42,054 nucleotides of DNA, from the NCBI GenBank assembly GCA_002238945.1, contig MPNI01000021.1, positions 1 to 42,054 of the forward strand, given 5' to 3'. Shown here piece after piece: positions 1 through 8,781 of this stretch. The stretch's first letter is position 1. Each line of letters opens with the position of its first letter. The stretch is from Proteobacteria bacterium bin106 (GTDB lineage: Bacteria; Bdellovibrionota_B; Oligoflexia; Oligoflexales; Bin106). Under the pieces are notes generated by a model. It searched no databases and had not been told where the DNA came from. It was given only the letters and a program-made list of their open reading frames with translations. The position numbers and the translations under genes are program-made.

Positions 1-620
1 TGCATCGAGTAGTCTTCATCCTAATGAATTTTTAAAACTTGTTTTAGAAGAAGAAGAACTCTATCGTAAAAACCGTAAAGCTACTACCCTTCTAGGTCGT
101 GCTAAATTCCGCTCTTGTGTGGATGATGGGGATTGAGTATTACCATAAAAAACAAAATCTTATTACTTTGCGAAGCCACAGGACGAAGAAAGACTCACCA
201 AGCTAGCACTTTAGGGAGACAGCTGTGTATGAGTGGTTATACAACACAGTTTATGCCTGTAAGCTTTCTCTTTGAAGAGATAACAGCCCATACATAGGAC
301 TTCCGGTAGGTACTTGTCTTTTTTGAAGAAGCTTTTTAATAAGCTAGCCAAACTGGATGTTCTTATTCTTGATGACTTTGGACTTCGAAGTTATACGCAT
401 TCAAAAGCTACTTTTTTGCAAGCCTTGCTTGAAAGTCGCCAGTCTTCTGGTATTCAAATGGTTACTTCTCAAGTAGACCCTAAAGGTTGGAAAGGCCTAT
501 TTGAAGACCCAATCATTACCCATACCTATAATGACTGTGATATCTCGAATTATGAATACATCCCATCATATCATTTTAAAAGGAGAATCCTATCGAGAGA
601 AGTTAACAGCTAAGTGTTAG
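1..620 (+). pseudogene. Decayed IS21-family IstB-like ATPase (transposition helper), 5' end outside the window
   Basis: Three frames read in turn as IstB. Frame 2 gives the N-terminal helical part (FLKLVLEEEELYRKNRK) and stops at 134-136. Frame 1 from about 142 gives the Walker A region, degraded to EATGRRKTHQAS where the family has GATGxGKTHLA. Another frame from 314 gives the Walker B region (LDVLILDDFG) and the sensor segment. A last frame change near 570 gives the typical end GESYRE, with a stop at 618-620. IstB is the AAA+ helper of IS21 transposases. At least three frameshifts and a broken Walker A mean this copy is inactive. No IstA partner is visible, since the sequence begins inside the gene. 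A second small vestige of the same gene is at 18020-18080. Confidence 0.8.
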
Positions 621-812
621 AAGGCTTGAATAGGCCTTTTGAGAGGCCTAACTATTAACCTTGGCGCTGTATTTGAAACACAAGAGTTTCGTTTTTGATG
701 AGAAACTTTGAAAGGGTTGAAGTGATGGCATAAAGGTGAAGTGGTGGATTTTGCGGTCCCAGTTTTGGTGGGGGCGTAGCTTGTGAACAGACACTCTGAT
801 CAACTCATGACT
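621..812. other. Non-coding tail of the IS21 vestige
   Basis: No coding sequence is visible between the IstB remnant and the lipoprotein leader. The stretch holds a short hairpin (AGGCCT-TTTGAG-AGGCCT, about 631-650). A segment at 759-795 recurs in diverged form at 18080-18116, again just before a lipoprotein leader, so it is probably the end of the old insertion element. Confidence 0.4.
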
Positions 813-938
813 TGAGGCTATACGCAAGGAAGAGACTGAGATTTTTCACATTACTTTTTCCATAATCCAAAAAAAAATTGATTTTTATTACTCAAAGTCC
901 GATAACAAAGCCAGTAGCGGTTTATCAACAAGTTTTTT
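813..938 (+). promoter_or_regulatory. Conserved lipoprotein leader element, copy A
   Basis: About 125 bp closely match 18422-18541. The core is an A-run followed by TTGATTTTTATTACTCAAAG, then TCCGATAAC, then TTATCAACAAG. A shorter, more diverged copy lies at 16399-16470. All three stand upstream of a block of vWA-like lipoprotein genes, so this is probably the shared promoter or 5' leader. The AT-rich core could be a promoter or regulator site, but no clean -35/-10 pair is evident. In this copy the element is fused directly to the 3' end of a lipoprotein gene. Confidence 0.5.
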
Positions 939-1106
939 ACTCTTAAAGAAGAATGTATAGATATAGATGTTGAACAAGTTCTATTAGATGAAAATACTCT
1001 AGACTCTTCTTTATTTTTTTGTTCAGGATATAAAATAAATATTAACAAAAAATCCACTGAAAATGACAATATAATCACTGTAGAATACTTCGTAGGAGAA
1101 TATTAA
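936..1106 (+). pseudogene. C-terminal remnant of a vWA-family lipoprotein
   Basis: Reading from 936 gives about 56 residues beginning FTLKEECIDIDVEQVLLDEN and ending at TAA 1104-1106. This is the C-terminal two-cysteine domain of the array and is closest to the end of the gene at 18555-19799. Signal peptide, linker and vWA domain are missing. The leader copy A runs straight into it at a shared T-run (GTTTTTTAC here; GTTTTTTAA in the leader at 18535 and GTTTTTACT in the 3' end at 19631), as expected for a deletion between short matching sequences. The stop overlaps the ATG of the next gene (taATG). Confidence 0.75.
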
Positions 1107-2923
1107 TGACAACTATCTCAATTCAATCATTACTCCTTTCATTGGGAAAAACTATATTATCTATTGTATTACCTTGCCTTCTATTAAGCTGCCAGGATGG
1201 TAAACTCAATACATCAGAGCCTAGTGGGTCAACATATATAATAGAAACAAAACCAAATAGCGGTGACGCAAAGGCACAATTAGGACTTAAGAAGTCGGAC
1301 AAAAATACCACAAGAGAAGCTGAAGATGAGTCTACAGGTGATGACGAAGGCGATGATGGAAGCGGCGATGGAAGCGATGGTGGAAGCGGCGATGAGGGAA
1401 GAGGCGATGATGGAAGGGGGGATGATGGAAGCGGCGATGATGGAAGCGGCGATGATGGAAGCGGCGATGATGGAAGCGGCGATGATGGAAGCGGCGATGG
1501 AAGCGGCGATGATGGAAGCGGCGATGGAAGCGGCGATGATGGAAGCGGCGATGATGGAAGCGGCGATGGAAGCGGCGATGGAGGCGGAACACAACCACCA
1601 CCAGCATCATCAACAAAACCATCTGTTAACGAACACCTCGAATCACTTAGTATAAGCGATGCTGATACAGAGAAAATGCCAGTAAAGATGCTGTGGTTCG
1701 TTGAAAAAACAAAGAATGACTACTCAGGCAGCAACAGTAAAAATCAAAACATTATAGATATTCAAAATAGAATTGGTCCTTTTATATCTAATCTTAAGGA
1801 AAATGACCAAATAGATGTAACAGTTACTTTAGTAGGACCTGTAAAACATGGTTTCTTAAACACAGTAACGGAAAGTATACCTGGCATCAATCCACATGTG
1901 GATTTACAAATCTACAGAGGAAATAATTATACTGGTTATAGCGATCATCAACATTCTGAATTTTTACTTAATGCTGTATTACTACTTAGTAAAGATCATC
2001 TATTTACCAATGCCAGTATAGATCGCGAATCAATAGGTATTAGCAGCAACGATGCCACTGATAGGAAAAATTTAACAGATAAAATTAAAAAACTCTTTGA
2101 ACCATTTTACTTAACAAACAAAGAACATCTTGAAAAAGCACACCTCGATTATCTAATAAATACACAGAATGCATATGGATATAGTTATAGATATTATACC
2201 AGATATGGCCGAAGACAGAGCTACAGGGTATATGATTATTGTTATCATCACAACCCATATAATAAAAAATTTATTCTTTACAATTTTCTAGCCTCTACCT
2301 CTAGTAATAGATTATATAATCCATGCACCAGAAGGTATTATTACACTGATCAAGAAGAAATTAAAAATAGCAAAAACATCTCACATCTAAAAGATTATTT
2401 TGATCCCGAAGGACAACTTAATGTCATCGTCAACCATATACATAATCATACTTTTAACAAGTATCAACCTACTGATGACTATAGAAGTTCTGATGAAAGG
2501 ATTAGTAATGAAACTTTTGTTAACTTTTTAAAATACAACTATACGAAAAGTAATCTACCTAATTTTAGAAACTACACCTATACATCTAGTGGTTCAGGAT
2601 TGACACCCACACAAATAAACAACAATCCTTTCTATGATCTTACTGCAAAACTAAGTGGCAATGATGAACCTCAATATCTTCATACTGGAACAACCTCTGA
2701 TGATATCAATTCATTTTTTACAGATTTAACAAAGAGAATTAAAAGAGATACGACTTTCAAAATTTTTACTCTAGAATCAGAATGTAAAGGAATAATACAT
2801 GTAAAATTTAAAAGTATTAATCTTAATCCTTTTTTATTCTCATGCAATGGTACAAAACTCAAAGTAAACGCAGAAGCTATAAAAATTGGTTCTCCAAACA
2901 TCTTCATAAAATACTACAGATAA
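1106..2923 (+). CDS. vWA-like lipoprotein with GDDGS-repeat linker, MIDAS-less (array gene 1)
   Basis: 605 residues; function unknown. The signal peptide ends in lipobox LLLSC (Cys29), predicting a lipid-anchored envelope protein. Residues about 77-160 are an acidic, flexible GDDGS/GDGS repeat. A vWA-like domain follows from about residue 193, then a C-terminal domain with the family motif FTLESEC and a second Cys (LFSCNG). In paralogues the metal-binding site reads LIDNSGSM and SVTD; here it reads WFVEKTKN and NHIHN, so MIDAS metal binding is probably lost. A Tyr/Arg-rich insert (about residues 353-385) is absent from the other members. AGGAG lies 7 bp before ATG 1106. TTG 1142 is an alternative start, because the ATG lies in sequence that is intergenic before genes 9 and 10. 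Confidence 0.85.
   Translation: MTTISIQSLLLSLGKTILSIVLPCLLLSCQDGKLNTSEPSGSTYIIETKPNSGDAKAQLGLKKSDKNTTREAEDESTGDDEGDDGSGDGSDGGSGDEGRGDDGRGDDGSGDDGSGDDGSGDDGSGDDGSGDGSGDDGSGDGSGDDGSGDDGSGDGSGDGGGTQPPPASSTKPSVNEHLESLSISDADTEKMPVKMLWFVEKTKNDYSGSNSKNQNIIDIQNRIGPFISNLKENDQIDVTVTLVGPVKHGFLNTVTESIPGINPHVDLQIYRGNNYTGYSDHQHSEFLLNAVLLLSKDHLFTNASIDRESIGISSNDATDRKNLTDKIKKLFEPFYLTNKEHLEKAHLDYLINTQNAYGYSYRYYTRYGRRQSYRVYDYCYHHNPYNKKFILYNFLASTSSNRLYNPCTRRYYYTDQEEIKNSKNISHLKDYFDPEGQLNVIVNHIHNHTFNKYQPTDDYRSSDERISNETFVNFLKYNYTKSNLPNFRNYTYTSSGSGLTPTQINNNPFYDLTAKLSGNDEPQYLHTGTTSDDINSFFTDLTKRIKRDTTFKIFTLESECKGIIHVKFKSINLNPFLFSCNGTKLKVNAEAIKIGSPNIFIKYYR
1336..1590 (+). repeat. In-frame 15-bp/12-bp repeat tract encoding GDDGS and GDGS units
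   Basis: Alternating units of 15 bp (gatgatggaagcggc) and 12 bp (gatggaagcggc) are nearly perfect at DNA level. Both lengths are multiples of three, so gain or loss of units keeps the frame and changes linker length. The tract is also open in other frames, producing false reading frames on both strands. Confidence 0.9.
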
Positions 2924-2934
2924 TAGGTAAAAAA

Positions 2935-4416
2935 ATGCAGTTATTTATTAAAAGTACCTCTGTCTTTTCTATGACATTTCTCATATTATCTTGCCTTATG
3001 TCAGGCTGTCAAGATTCTTCAGGATTTGATCCACAAACGCCAAGAAGCACGGTTTTAACAAATAATAGCGGTGATGCTTTAGGAGATGGTGATGATCAAA
3101 ATACTGAACCTAAATCTATCGAAGATGCTGAGAAAAAAAAGCGAAAAGAAAATGAGAATAAAAGCAAAACATCTTCAAAAAACTCATCAGGAACACCAGA
3201 TTCTTCTTCTACAGGCGCTCCTAGCGGTTCTACTAATTTAAAAACAGATATTCTTCAAATTAATAACGGCACAAAAAAAGAAATATCAGTAAAAATTTTG
3301 TGGTTTGTTGAAAAAACAAAGAATCATTTATCAGGCAGCAACAGTAAAAATCAAAATATTATAAAGATTCAAGATAGAATTGGTCCTTTTATCAATAATT
3401 GGGACGATGATGACCAAATAGATGTAACAGTTACTTTTGTAGGACCTGTACAATTTGGTTTCTTAAGCGGATCAACGGAAAGTATACCTGGCATCAATTC
3501 ACATGTGGATTTACAAATCTACAGAAATAATCGTTATAACAGTTATAGCTATAGCCATCATCAACATTCTGAATTTTTACTTAATGCGATGTTACTTCTT
3601 GCTAAAGATCATATATTTTCTAAAGCTGGTATAGATAGTCAATCAATAGGCATTACGAACTCTATTGGTAGTGATGATCTTCAAAGCTTAGCGACTAATA
3701 TCAATACACTTTTCGATCCATTTTACGGTCCTACAAGACAATATGAACGTCTGCACATTAAGAATTTGCTTAATTTTAATAACTCTAAATACCGGCATCA
3801 TTTAAACAATAAATTTATTCTTTACGATTCCTCATCAAATATAAATAGCGAATATATCTCAGATTTAAAAGATTATTTTAACCCAACAACACATTTTAAT
3901 ATTATCATTAACCATATTCATAATTATACTTTTAGCAGTCCTCTACCTAGTAATAGATATATAAGTAATGCCGATAGACTTAGCAATGAAACTTTCCGAA
4001 GTTTCTTATTCAAAAATTATAACATTTCAGACCTCTCATCTTTTAGAAACTATACTTACACATCTACTGGCTCAGGATTGACACACACACAAATGAGCAA
4101 CAATCCTTTCTATGATCTCACGAAGATATTTAATGGTCATACAGATACATTTGATCGATCAGCTCAATATTTTCATACTGGAAGCACCGATGATGATATC
4201 GATTCATTCTTTCGTAGCTTAAAAGAAACAATTAAAAAAGATGCAACTTTCAAATACTTTACACTAAAAGAAACCTGTACTATGGTAGATTCAGTTGTGA
4301 TAAACAATAAGACTCTACCTGCTTCCCCTTATTTATATTCCTGTGATAACAGATCATTAAAAATCAATGCAGAGAAATTAAAAAATGCCAATAATATCGT
4401 TGTAAAATATTACTGA
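2935..4416 (+). CDS. vWA-like lipoprotein, MIDAS-less (array gene 2)
   Basis: 493 residues from ATG 2935, chosen because it gives a normal lipoprotein signal (lipobox LMSGC, Cys25); an upstream in-frame start at 2842 would overlap the previous gene. The linker (about 26-125) is rich in K, E, S and T instead of GDDGS repeats. The vWA-like domain is very close to gene 1: the [23 protein letters not shown] and HVDLQIYR blocks are shared, and the DNA is also nearly identical there. The MIDAS positions are replaced (FVEKTKN; NHIHN). The C-terminal domain has Cys in LKETC and YSCDN. It starts 11 bp after gene 1, so the two are probably co-transcribed. Function unknown. Confidence 0.85.
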   Translation: MQLFIKSTSVFSMTFLILSCLMSGCQDSSGFDPQTPRSTVLTNNSGDALGDGDDQNTEPKSIEDAEKKKRKENENKSKTSSKNSSGTPDSSSTGAPSGSTNLKTDILQINNGTKKEISVKILWFVEKTKNHLSGSNSKNQNIIKIQDRIGPFINNWDDDDQIDVTVTFVGPVQFGFLSGSTESIPGINSHVDLQIYRNNRYNSYSYSHHQHSEFLLNAMLLLAKDHIFSKAGIDSQSIGITNSIGSDDLQSLATNINTLFDPFYGPTRQYERLHIKNLLNFNNSKYRHHLNNKFILYDSSSNINSEYISDLKDYFNPTTHFNIIINHIHNYTFSSPLPSNRYISNADRLSNETFRSFLFKNYNISDLSSFRNYTYTSTGSGLTHTQMSNNPFYDLTKIFNGHTDTFDRSAQYFHTGSTDDDIDSFFRSLKETIKKDATFKYFTLKETCTMVDSVVINNKTLPASPYLYSCDNRSLKINAEKLKNANNIVVKYY

Positions 4417-4426
4417 TAATAAATTT

Positions 4427-5683
4427 ATGATAAATATGCATATACAATTTTTTTTATTATCTATTCTATTGATTTGCTTTTTATCAGGCTGTCAAGACGC
4501 TTCCGAGTTACCTGAAAGTTCAAAATCTTCGAATAATAAATCCAATGCTGCAACATCAACTGAATCAAATAAAAGTGACTCAACAATTGATAATGGTTCC
4601 GTTAGCGGAGGAGAAATACACACCGTAATACTTGACATTAGTGATGCTGATAAGCAAACAAAGCCAGTAAACATACTTTGGATAATTAACAACTACAACA
4701 AAACACATGTACTTACATCTCAAAACAAAACTGCAGAATTAATAAAAAATCTCAATAAAAATCATGATATAGATGTAACAGTTACTTTTGTTGGACCTGT
4801 ACAAAAAAATAACAATAATAATAGTAATTTTCACCTAATATCACCCCTCATGGAACATATTCAAGGCATAAATAAGCCAATAGATTTATTTATAACACGA
4901 ACCCGCAGCATCTTCTCTCAAAGTTTTTTTAATACTGTTCTACTACTTAGCAAAGACAAGTTATTCAAAGATTCTAGTGTAGATCTTAGTACTATTGGCT
5001 TTAGTAACTCGAATGAATTAAACTCTACAAAAGAAAAAATAAAGAAAGTATTCAACCAATTCCTTACTAACTCAGGCCATGAAAGTCAACATCTTGAAAA
5101 GATTATCAGTTCAGGCTTTAGTGGTTATTCAAATGGATATAAACCCATTTTCCATAATGAAAACGTCCATTATATATCATCTCTGAAAGATTACTTTAAT
5201 TCTGATCATACGAATATTATTATCAGTCATATAACTCAGCACAGATATCCTAGTAATTATAAAACCTTAAGCGATCGCTTTCAAGTAGAGAGTTTTATAA
5301 AATTTTTAGATCTAAACTATGGATCACATCATTCTTTCAAGTATTATGGCTATACTCTAGATCGTTCTATTAGTCCTCAAGATCTCCAATATAATCCCTT
5401 CAACCACCTTGCAAAAAAGCTAGGAGGAAGGATACTTACTAAAGATAAAGGAGATGAAGAAACAACTCATGATGATTTCTTTAATACACTTGCTAGAGAA
5501 ATTCAAAACACAGCAACCACGAGTACCTTTACTTTAGAACATAATTGCAAATCTATCGAAAAAGTTGTTTATAAAAATACTGCTGTTGATCCTTCATTGT
5601 ATTCATGCAAAAATAAAATATTTAGCATTAATGCAAAAGCTATCACTTATGGAAAAAATATACTTGTAAATTACTATAAGTAA
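4427..5683 (+). CDS. vWA-like lipoprotein, MIDAS-less (array gene 3)
   Basis: 418 residues with a short signal peptide and lipobox FLSGC (Cys22). The linker is only about 40 residues, rich in S, N and T. The vWA-like domain starts near residue 80. Where paralogues have LIDNSGSM this one has IINNYNKT, and where they have SVTD it has SHITQ, so the metal site is lost as in genes 1 and 2. The C-terminal domain keeps FTLEHNC and LYSCKN. A start at 4436 is also possible. It follows gene 2 by 10 bp in the same run. Function unknown; an envelope-anchored binding protein is an inference from the fold. Confidence 0.85.
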   Translation: MINMHIQFFLLSILLICFLSGCQDASELPESSKSSNNKSNAATSTESNKSDSTIDNGSVSGGEIHTVILDISDADKQTKPVNILWIINNYNKTHVLTSQNKTAELIKNLNKNHDIDVTVTFVGPVQKNNNNNSNFHLISPLMEHIQGINKPIDLFITRTRSIFSQSFFNTVLLLSKDKLFKDSSVDLSTIGFSNSNELNSTKEKIKKVFNQFLTNSGHESQHLEKIISSGFSGYSNGYKPIFHNENVHYISSLKDYFNSDHTNIIISHITQHRYPSNYKTLSDRFQVESFIKFLDLNYGSHHSFKYYGYTLDRSISPQDLQYNPFNHLAKKLGGRILTKDKGDEETTHDDFFNTLAREIQNTATTSTFTLEHNCKSIEKVVYKNTAVDPSLYSCKNKIFSINAKAITYGKNILVNYYK

Positions 5684-5695
5684 GATGAAAAAATT

Positions 5696-6271
5696 ATGAT
5701 AAAAATTTTAAATAAATATATTTATTTCTGCATACTTTCTCTGATAAAATCTAGCATCTTATCAAGCTGCGATAATTCAGATTTCTTTCGAGATTCAAAT
5801 TTAGACACTACCCAATCCGATAAACCGTCTACCAAAGATAAAAAATCTAAAATTGATGTTCAGTCATATAAGGGTGTTCAAAAAACATCAATCAATATTA
5901 ATCAACGAACAATAACTAGAGAAGATTCTACAATCATAGAACACAAAGGAGACACTAGAGCACTTCCTATAAAAATACTATGGCTTATCGATGACTCAGG
6001 ATCTATGAAAAATGATGTTCCAAGATTACAAGCAGGTATAATAGGGTTTGTAGATACTCTTACTAGAGATCATAATATTGATATGACAGTTACTTTTATT
6101 AGCTGCAATCAAGCTATTAAAATAACTTGCATAAAACTATCGACCATTTCTCATTCGTCTATCAGAATGGTAAATCAATACATTGATTCTACTGATGACT
6201 TGCAGGTTACTCAATATGTTTTGAGTAAAGAGTTAATCGGTTATTTTGACAGTAATACTACCAATGTTATT
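5696..6271 (+). pseudogene. vWA lipoprotein interrupted by an IS element: 5' part (array gene 4)
   Basis: This is the 5' part of an array member with lipobox ILSSC (Cys25), a linker, and an intact MIDAS start (LIDDSGSMKNDV) followed by the Cys pair seen in the canonical members. It reads to YFDSNTTNVI and is then broken at 6271 by the insertion element. The next residue after the lipid-modified Cys is Asp, which in E. coli favours inner-membrane retention; other members have Q, E, N or G there. Before the insertion the gene had already lost the roughly 45-70 residues found in intact paralogues between the LLSK and YF...NVIVSVTD blocks. Confidence 0.85.
6230..6271 (+). repeat. Target-site duplication, left copy (42 bp)
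   Basis: A 42-bp segment starting gagttaatcgg and ending aatgttatt recurs exactly at 8329-8370 on the other side of the insertion element. Joining the flanks across one copy restores the lipoprotein reading frame (NTTNVIVSVTDD). IS1634-type elements are known for unusually long and variable target duplications. Confidence 0.9.
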
Positions 6272-6448
6272 CCTGACTTTGACATTTCAGATGTAATTTT
6301 ACCCAAAAACGTCTATTCTATTTGAATTAACTTTCGAATCAAAAAGTCATTTTTTCTTGATTCTTCCATACATTCAAGCTATCATTATAAAGTGACAGCT
6401 GCTAAATCACTATGTTTATATGCAAAAATATGTAGTGTTTTTTAGTAG

Positions 6449-6476
6449 TTGCTTATTGGGATTTTTATGATATAAT
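6449..6476 (+). promoter_or_regulatory. Probable transposase promoter
   Basis: TTGCTT (6449-6454) and TATAAT (6471-6476) are separated by 16 bp, inside the left end of the element and about 57 bp before the transposase ATG. This fits a sigma-70 type promoter. Confidence 0.5.
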
Positions 6477-6532
6477 AAACTACAATGATCGCGAACTTGA
6501 CCGCCGTCAAACGCCATAAAAGGGAGTAAAGT

Positions 6533-8212
6533 ATGTTTATGTCATGTCCTAAGCTAAAAAATGGAGCCACTGTAGTTCGACTATTAGTAGCATTTCGAAA
6601 ACAAGACACCGGCACACCCACCAATCGCACTGTTAAAACCATTGGTCAGTCAAAAGATCCTGAAGAAATCAAACACTTTCGGGAGATCGGAAAGGGAATC
6701 ATAGAAGACTATAAGAGTGGCAAGGTTTCACTTCCTGATTTTTCTCAAAATCGCCGTGTTAACATCTATGATCTTGTGGGAGGATCAAGGTACAACAAAG
6801 GCTTTGAGGACATCTTTGGGCATGTTTATAAAAAGTTAAATTTCTCAAATCTCCTGACAAAAGGGAGGAATACAATCAACCTAAACGAAGTGCTTAAGTA
6901 TGCTGTGCTAATGCGTGCTTATGAGCCATGCAGCAAAAGAAGAAGCTCAGTTCAACTTGAAAAATATTTTAATAAAGACATCTCTTTGAGAAGAATTTTA
7001 TTCATGATGGATCGTGTCTCAGATAATGAAGAAGAATTAAAAAATCAAGTGTTTAAAACTCTCTTAGCTGGGAAAAAACATTTGAAATTATTGCTATTTG
7101 ATGTTACCACGCTCTACTTTGAGTCAGTACGTGCAGATAATCTTCGAGATTTTGGTTTTGGAAAAGATGGAAAGAATGGAGAAGTTCAAATTGTCCTAGC
7201 TGTTTTATCAGATAAAGATGGGATGCCACTATCTTACGAAATATTTCCAGGAAATACGGCTGAGACTAAAACATTCTCTCAAGTTATTGATTCCTTCATA
7301 AAACAACAATCTGTCGATAAAATATCTGTGGTAGCAGATAGAGGCATGTTCTCAGAAAACAATCTTAGTTATTTAGACTCCCTTAACGAAGAAAAAGGAA
7401 ATACTAAAGCAGAATATATAGTTAGCGCTACTCTTAAACGACTGCCCGCTAAGATGAAAAAGGAAATATTCGAGTTTAAAGAAAAAGTACAAACTGATAT
7501 TCAAATCAAGGCACAAAACAAAAATAGAGATATATCTTTATATTCAGAAAATCAATTTTGTGCATTGCGCCACAAGAAGAGAAGAATTATCATATCATTC
7601 AGTCAAAAACGTGAATCAAGAGACCGAGCGAAGAGAGAAAAAATTTTAGATAAGCTATCTAAAGTTACTGATAAAGAAGACAAAATAGCGGCTAGCAATA
7701 TTCAGATAAACAAAGGCATAGGCCGTTATGCAAAAAAGGAATCTTCGAAAAAAACTGAGTCTTATGTTGTTGATCGAAACAAGATAGAAGAAGATGCCAA
7801 GTGGGATGGTATATATGGCCTTTGTACAAATCGAACTGCGAAACCACAAGTTATATTTAAAAATTATCGTCGTTTATGGAAGATTGAAGAACTTTTTAGG
7901 ATCAATAAGCATACTTTGAGCATGCGCCCAATCTACCATTGGAAACCAGAACGCATACACGCTCATATATTTATTTGTTTTTTAGCATACACCTTGCTTA
8001 AGTATACTGAGATAGAGCTCAAGAACGCTGGTATTTCTTATAGCATTGGAACAATCTTAAATGCTTTAAAGGACGTTGAAACATACCTTGTTCGAGATGG
8101 GAGGAAAAAGTCTTCCACTTCTTATGGCATACCAAGGGAGCTGCCCAAAAAAGCTCAAAAAATCTATAAAGCTTTGAGTATAAAATACTCAAAGAGACCT
8201 TATAAAATATAA
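6533..8212 (+). CDS. IS1634-family transposase
   Basis: 559 residues, a DDE (IS4-group) transposase. The acidic residues are visible in family context: Asp190 in LLLFDVTTLYFES, Asp269 in VVADRGMFSENNLSYL, and Glu452 in RRLWKIEELFRINKHTL, followed by the typical tail MRPIYHW..ERIHAHIFICFLAY. The full length is usual for the family. GGGAG lies about 7 bp before ATG. It cuts and joins DNA at the inverted ends of its own element. The insertion disrupts array gene 4 in the same orientation, so read-through could still reach downstream genes. Confidence 0.92.
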   Translation: MFMSCPKLKNGATVVRLLVAFRKQDTGTPTNRTVKTIGQSKDPEEIKHFREIGKGIIEDYKSGKVSLPDFSQNRRVNIYDLVGGSRYNKGFEDIFGHVYKKLNFSNLLTKGRNTINLNEVLKYAVLMRAYEPCSKRRSSVQLEKYFNKDISLRRILFMMDRVSDNEEELKNQVFKTLLAGKKHLKLLLFDVTTLYFESVRADNLRDFGFGKDGKNGEVQIVLAVLSDKDGMPLSYEIFPGNTAETKTFSQVIDSFIKQQSVDKISVVADRGMFSENNLSYLDSLNEEKGNTKAEYIVSATLKRLPAKMKKEIFEFKEKVQTDIQIKAQNKNRDISLYSENQFCALRHKKRRIIISFSQKRESRDRAKREKILDKLSKVTDKEDKIAASNIQINKGIGRYAKKESSKKTESYVVDRNKIEEDAKWDGIYGLCTNRTAKPQVIFKNYRRLWKIEELFRINKHTLSMRPIYHWKPERIHAHIFICFLAYTLLKYTEIELKNAGISYSIGTILNALKDVETYLVRDGRKKSSTSYGIPRELPKKAQKIYKALSIKYSKRPYKI

Positions 8213-8328
8213 TTATTTTTACTCGAAAATAATCCATTGTAGTGTGTGCTTTTAAGGACAGTGCGCAAAAAAAAGCCTATTATTTTAATGGGTTACGGCT
8301 TTTGCTAAATTTGAAATGTCAAAGTCAG

Positions 8329-8370
8329 GAGTTAATCGGTTATTTTGACAGTAATACTACCAATGTTATT
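8329..8370 (+). repeat. Target-site duplication, right copy (42 bp)
   Basis: Exact repeat of 6230-6271. The first base could equally be the last base of the insertion sequence. Confidence 0.9.
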
Positions 8371-8765
8371 GTCAGTGTTACCGATGACGCAACCGTTATA
8401 TCTGATACCGATTTTATAAATTTTTTGGAAAAAGTATATGGTTCAATTTCTACTTTTAGGTACTATGATTATATTAATCCAGATCAAGGTTTTCACTATC
8501 AATATCTTGCTAGAAAGCTTGGTGATACAGCTCATGATATAACCTCAAACTCACAAACATTGTCTGGAAGACTCTTTAAAGATCTAGTCACGAAATCTCA
8601 AGTCAAAGTCATAATCAATACTGTTAGGTTAAAATCAAAATGTATATCCTTAAACGCATTCTATTAGATGTAAATACTCTACAACTGTCTTTATATTTGT
8701 ATAATAATAAAGAACTAGTCATCAACAAAGTAGCTATAAAAAGTAAAAAAACAAACGTAACATAA
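8371..8765 (+). pseudogene. vWA lipoprotein interrupted by an IS element: 3' part (array gene 4)
   Basis: This continues array gene 4 after the insertion: VSVTDD with the MIDAS Asp, then FINFLEKVYGSISTF, YQYLARKLG and LFKDL, matching the paralogues. Near 8655 the frame changes. One frame stops at 8665-8667 after KSKCISLNAF, while the family match resumes in another frame as RILLDVNTLQ and runs to TAA 8763-8765. The second conserved cysteine is also missing (LYLYNN where others have LYSC). The gene therefore carries at least an insertion, a frameshift and point decay. The ATG at 8242 inside the element does not look like a real start. Confidence 0.8.
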
Positions 8766-8781
8766 TTATGTATAATAAATT

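Larger units (their letters stand above)
6272..8328 (+). mobile_element. IS1634-like insertion sequence (about 2057 bp)
   Basis: The element carries one transposase gene and ends in an 18-bp perfect inverted repeat, CCTGACTTTGACATTTCA at 6272 and its complement ending at 8329; the last base is shared with the target duplication, so the right edge is uncertain by 1 bp. It is flanked by 42-bp direct repeats. Both ends, the direct repeats and the open transposase frame are intact, so it is probably recent and may still be mobile. Confidence 0.9.

Noticed and set aside
851-1078. Antisense 75-codon frame
   Set aside because: It is opposite the leader and the C-terminal remnant and has no protein-like features.
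1336-1590. CRISPR array
   Set aside because: Units are short, contiguous and coding, without spacers. No spaced direct repeats of CRISPR type were seen anywhere in the window.
1280-1655. Long reading frames on both strands over the GDDGS tract (Ala/Ile-, Met/Glu- and His/Arg-rich)
   Set aside because: They are produced by the 15/12-bp repeat being open in several frames; no start signals or homology.
8242-8370. Possible start of a 141-residue protein inside the right end of the insertion element
   Set aside because: The first part comes from the element and the rest is the 3' part of the interrupted lipoprotein; it is read-through, not a separate gene.
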